Below the pieces are notes generated by a model, which worked only from the letters and a program-made list of their open reading frames with translations, was not told the origin of the DNA and did not search any database. Below are positions 49,405 to 50,956 of a stretch of 50,956 nucleotides of DNA, in pieces. The stretch lies in NCBI RefSeq assembly GCF_001467535.1, contig NZ_LNZC01000022.1, forward strand, positions 41,960 through 92,915, in the 5' to 3' direction. The position numbers and the translations under genes are program-made. Within the stretch, counting starts at the first letter, position 1. Each line of letters starts with the position of its first letter. The stretch is from Legionella worsleiensis (GTDB lineage Bacteria; Pseudomonadota; Gammaproteobacteria; Legionellales; Legionellaceae).

Positions 49405-49433
49405 ATGGTAATGCATATGCATTGTCCTGTCAA
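49405..49433 (-). promoter_or_regulatory. prlF-yhaV promoter with palindromic operator
   Basis: On the minus strand a consensus TTGACA (plus 49428-49433) and TACCAT (plus 49405-49410) are 17 bp apart. The perfect palindrome AATGCATATGCATT (49410-49423) fills the spacer and is the likely PrlF binding site. Confidence 0.7.
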
Positions 49434-49444
49434 GATTTGTACAT

Positions 49445-50695
49445 TTATAAAAATCCATGAGGCTCTTTTTTTATTTGTTCTAATGGTAGTATTTCTGCAG
49501 ATTTTACTATACCCATACATTTCAAAATGTAGTCTGTAATAAGCTGCATAGGCTTTCGTAGCCGTTCAACATCAACAATAATATATCCAGCAGTCACATC
49601 ATTACTCATTTTATGATTCATTAAACGCTTCAATGCATAAGCAGGGATATCGAGACTCTCTGCAATGGTGATAAAAGTCCGCCTCAAATCATGGACTGTA
49701 AACTGAACGCCTGAATTTTTTATCACATGCGCCATTGTCTTACGGGGTTCAATAATATGACCTGCTGCACCCGGTCCCGGGAAAATATAGTCGTTGATTG
49801 CTTTTTCTTTCCTGGCAATCAACAAATCATAAAGGAAGTCAGAAAGGGGGAGGGTGTGAGATTCATTGTTTTTGGTTTTATTGATAGTGAATGATTTTGC
49901 TTTTAAGTCGAGATCAGACCATTTCAATGTTGCTGCTTCTTGTCTGCGTAGGCCAGTTAATAAGATTAACAATAAATAGTCTCGTAATGTTTCATTTTGG
50001 ATTTGCTGTAATCCAGCATACCACGCTGCTAGCTCATGCGATTTTATATACGTTTTTCGCCTTTCAATGCGATACCAGGCACGTGTTTGAGACAGACGCT
50101 TTACCGGGTTATCGATGAAAAGAGAGTGGCCACTGTTGTCTTCATATTGACCCGCAGCAAAGTTGAATAAAGCTCTTAGAACTCTCATGGCAAGATTAGC
50201 ATAGGCTTCCCCATGTTCATTGCCCAGCTTTTCATGGTATTTCGCTATGCGATCTCTAGTGATTGATAGCATCGGTTTGCTTTTCCAGCTGGTGAAGGCT
50301 TTATCTAATATGTGTTTGTAGTTATCTATAGTTCTGGGTTTTAAGTTCTTTCTGGTTTTTAGGTAGTCTTTAAAGACTTGGTTCAAAGTAATATCTCGAA
50401 CTTCGGTAGCCTTTTTCTCAGCAACCGGATCAATGCCCATGGCGATTTGCCCTAAAAGATGCAGGGCTTTGTTTTTTGCCATTTCAGCAGTCAATTCCGG
50501 GTAGTGCCCTAAAGTAATGCGACAGCGTTTTTTATTTATGAATTTTTCAACAAAAAATGCTTTTGCTCCGCCAGAGGTCACACGTATGCCGAAACCCTTC
50601 AGGTTGTCATCGTAATATCTTTTTTGTGTTGTTTTTCCTTCTTCCTTTGCTTGAGGAAGAGGGAGGTTTTCAACGTTTGTTTTGGTTATTTTCAT
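49445..50695 (-). CDS. int: Tyrosine integrase, P4 type with DUF4102 arm-binding domain
   Basis: The 416-residue protein has an N-terminal arm-binding DUF4102 domain (YYDDNLKGFGIRVTSGGAKAFFVEKFINKKRCRITLGHYPELTAEMAKNKA). A core-binding SAM-like domain and a complete catalytic domain follow: Arg in LLTGLRRQEAATLKW (about residue 247), HDLRRTF (about 333) and the nucleophile Tyr in NDVTAGYIIVDVERLR (about 369). It is adjacent to the right attachment repeat, points inward, and is the enzyme expected to insert and excise the island at tRNA-Thr. Three 9-bp direct repeats precede its start and may both be integrase arm sites and regulate it. Confidence 0.95.
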   Translation of the reverse strand: MKITKTNVENLPLPQAKEEGKTTQKRYYDDNLKGFGIRVTSGGAKAFFVEKFINKKRCRITLGHYPELTAEMAKNKALHLLGQIAMGIDPVAEKKATEVRDITLNQVFKDYLKTRKNLKPRTIDNYKHILDKAFTSWKSKPMLSITRDRIAKYHEKLGNEHGEAYANLAMRVLRALFNFAAGQYEDNSGHSLFIDNPVKRLSQTRAWYRIERRKTYIKSHELAAWYAGLQQIQNETLRDYLLLILLTGLRRQEAATLKWSDLDLKAKSFTINKTKNNESHTLPLSDFLYDLLIARKEKAINDYIFPGPGAAGHIIEPRKTMAHVIKNSGVQFTVHDLRRTFITIAESLDIPAYALKRLMNHKMSNDVTAGYIIVDVERLRKPMQLITDYILKCMGIVKSAEILPLEQIKKEPHGFL

Positions 50696-50721
50696 AATTA
50701 ACTTTTACACTCGTTTTTGAA

Positions 50722-50752
50722 TGTGTCGCAACTGTGTCGCACTTGTGTCGCA
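50722..50752 (+). repeat. Right arm-type sites (3 x TGTGTCGCA)
   Basis: TGTGTCGCA starts at 50722, 50733 and 50744, exactly 11 bp apart, between the integrase start and the right attachment repeat. Two more copies with the same spacing and orientation lie at the left end. Confidence 0.8.
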
Positions 50753-50872
50753 CAAATATTTAAAATCCATTAATAGAACTTATAACGTAATAATGCTGTA
50801 ACATCAAGTAAATAAAGGGATATTAAAAGAATTTCAAAGAGTGTCTAGTTGGCTAAAACCCATAATTCACTA

Positions 50873-50956
50873 ATTCGTAATCAAAAGGTCCGCAGTTCGA
50901 TTCTGCGCAGCGGCATAGTAAAATCAATTAGTTACGAAATTTTATTTAGGTTATCA
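50873..50956 (+). repeat. Right attachment repeat (tRNA 3' half copy)
   Basis: This is the second copy of the 84-bp repeat: anticodon loop through acceptor stem of tRNA-Thr plus 41 flanking bases. It lacks the 5' half of the tRNA and is not a functional gene. It reaches the last base of the window, so its true right end may lie beyond. Confidence 0.92.

Larger units (their letters stand above)
39398..50956. mobile_element. tRNA-Thr-integrated genomic island (about 11.5 kb)
   Basis: The island is defined by an 84-bp direct repeat at both ends, a tyrosine integrase adjacent to the right end and pointing inward, and repeated 9-bp arm-type sites at both ends. Its genes show mixed base composition: very AT-rich cargo at 40317-41966 and 46776-47951, but a clearly less AT-rich replication-like module at 43140-46169. 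No conjugation, capsid or tail genes are visible, so it is more like a phage satellite or mobilizable island than an ICE or prophage. The window ends exactly at the end of the right repeat, so the repeat could extend slightly further. Confidence 0.9.

Noticed and set aside
50873-50956. Second tRNA-Thr gene at the right end
   Set aside because: Only the part from the anticodon loop onward is present; it is the attachment-site copy.

Overview
The window is a chromosomal segment of a gammaproteobacterium, most likely Legionella (probably L. pneumophila). This rests on the AT-rich base composition, the core gene set, and several unrecognised proteins with acidic, Dot/Icm-effector-like C-termini. 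No database search was possible, so family names come from motifs and remembered family signatures.

Bases 1-39367 are mostly core chromosome. In order they hold: a small hairpin-repeat cluster; a Bax-inhibitor-1 protein; a nitrilase-family amidase followed by TldD; an acyl-CoA synthetase; Mfd; an RmuC / DUF4785-like / secreted hydrolase cluster; LigA; a peptide-type ABC importer without its ATPases; DnaE; a candidate effector; a cell-surface polysaccharide block (a UbiA-type decaprenyl-phosphate phosphoribosyltransferase-like protein, an AftB-like membrane glycosyltransferase and a WbpM-type dehydratase); an RND efflux adaptor and pump; another candidate effector; two tandem paralogous small membrane proteins; and an amino-acid permease. 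Two copies of a 174-bp MITE-like element (8919-9092 and 36886-37059, opposite orientations) each lie between 10-bp target duplications, one perfect and one 8/10.

Bases 39368-50956 are a tRNA-Thr(CGT) gene followed by an integrated genomic island of about 11.5 kb. An 84-bp direct repeat covering the 3' half of the tRNA and flanking DNA marks both ends (39398-39481 and 50873-50956). A P4-type integrase lies just inside the right end. Five copies of TGTGTCGCA at 11-bp spacing, two at the left and three at the right, look like integrase arm sites. The island carries secreted small proteins, a TerB/PH-like protein paired with an HNH-like zinc protein, a Phd-type antitoxin whose Doc toxin has decayed, a replication-like module (HTH protein plus DUF927 ATPase flanked by GGGACA repeats), a second and degenerate tyrosine recombinase, a SIR2-like predicted NADase and a YhaV/PrlF toxin-antitoxin pair. 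The layout resembles a phage-satellite or mobilizable island loaded with defence and addiction cargo.

The most striking observation is at 46521-46572 on the minus strand. The non-coding leader upstream of the degenerate recombinase contains a complete type I hammerhead ribozyme core: CTGATGA, GAAA and a GTC cleavage triplet, with all three helices formed by perfect complementarity. A plausible promoter lies just upstream, and about 350 nt of further hairpin-rich RNA lies between the ribozyme and the recombinase start.
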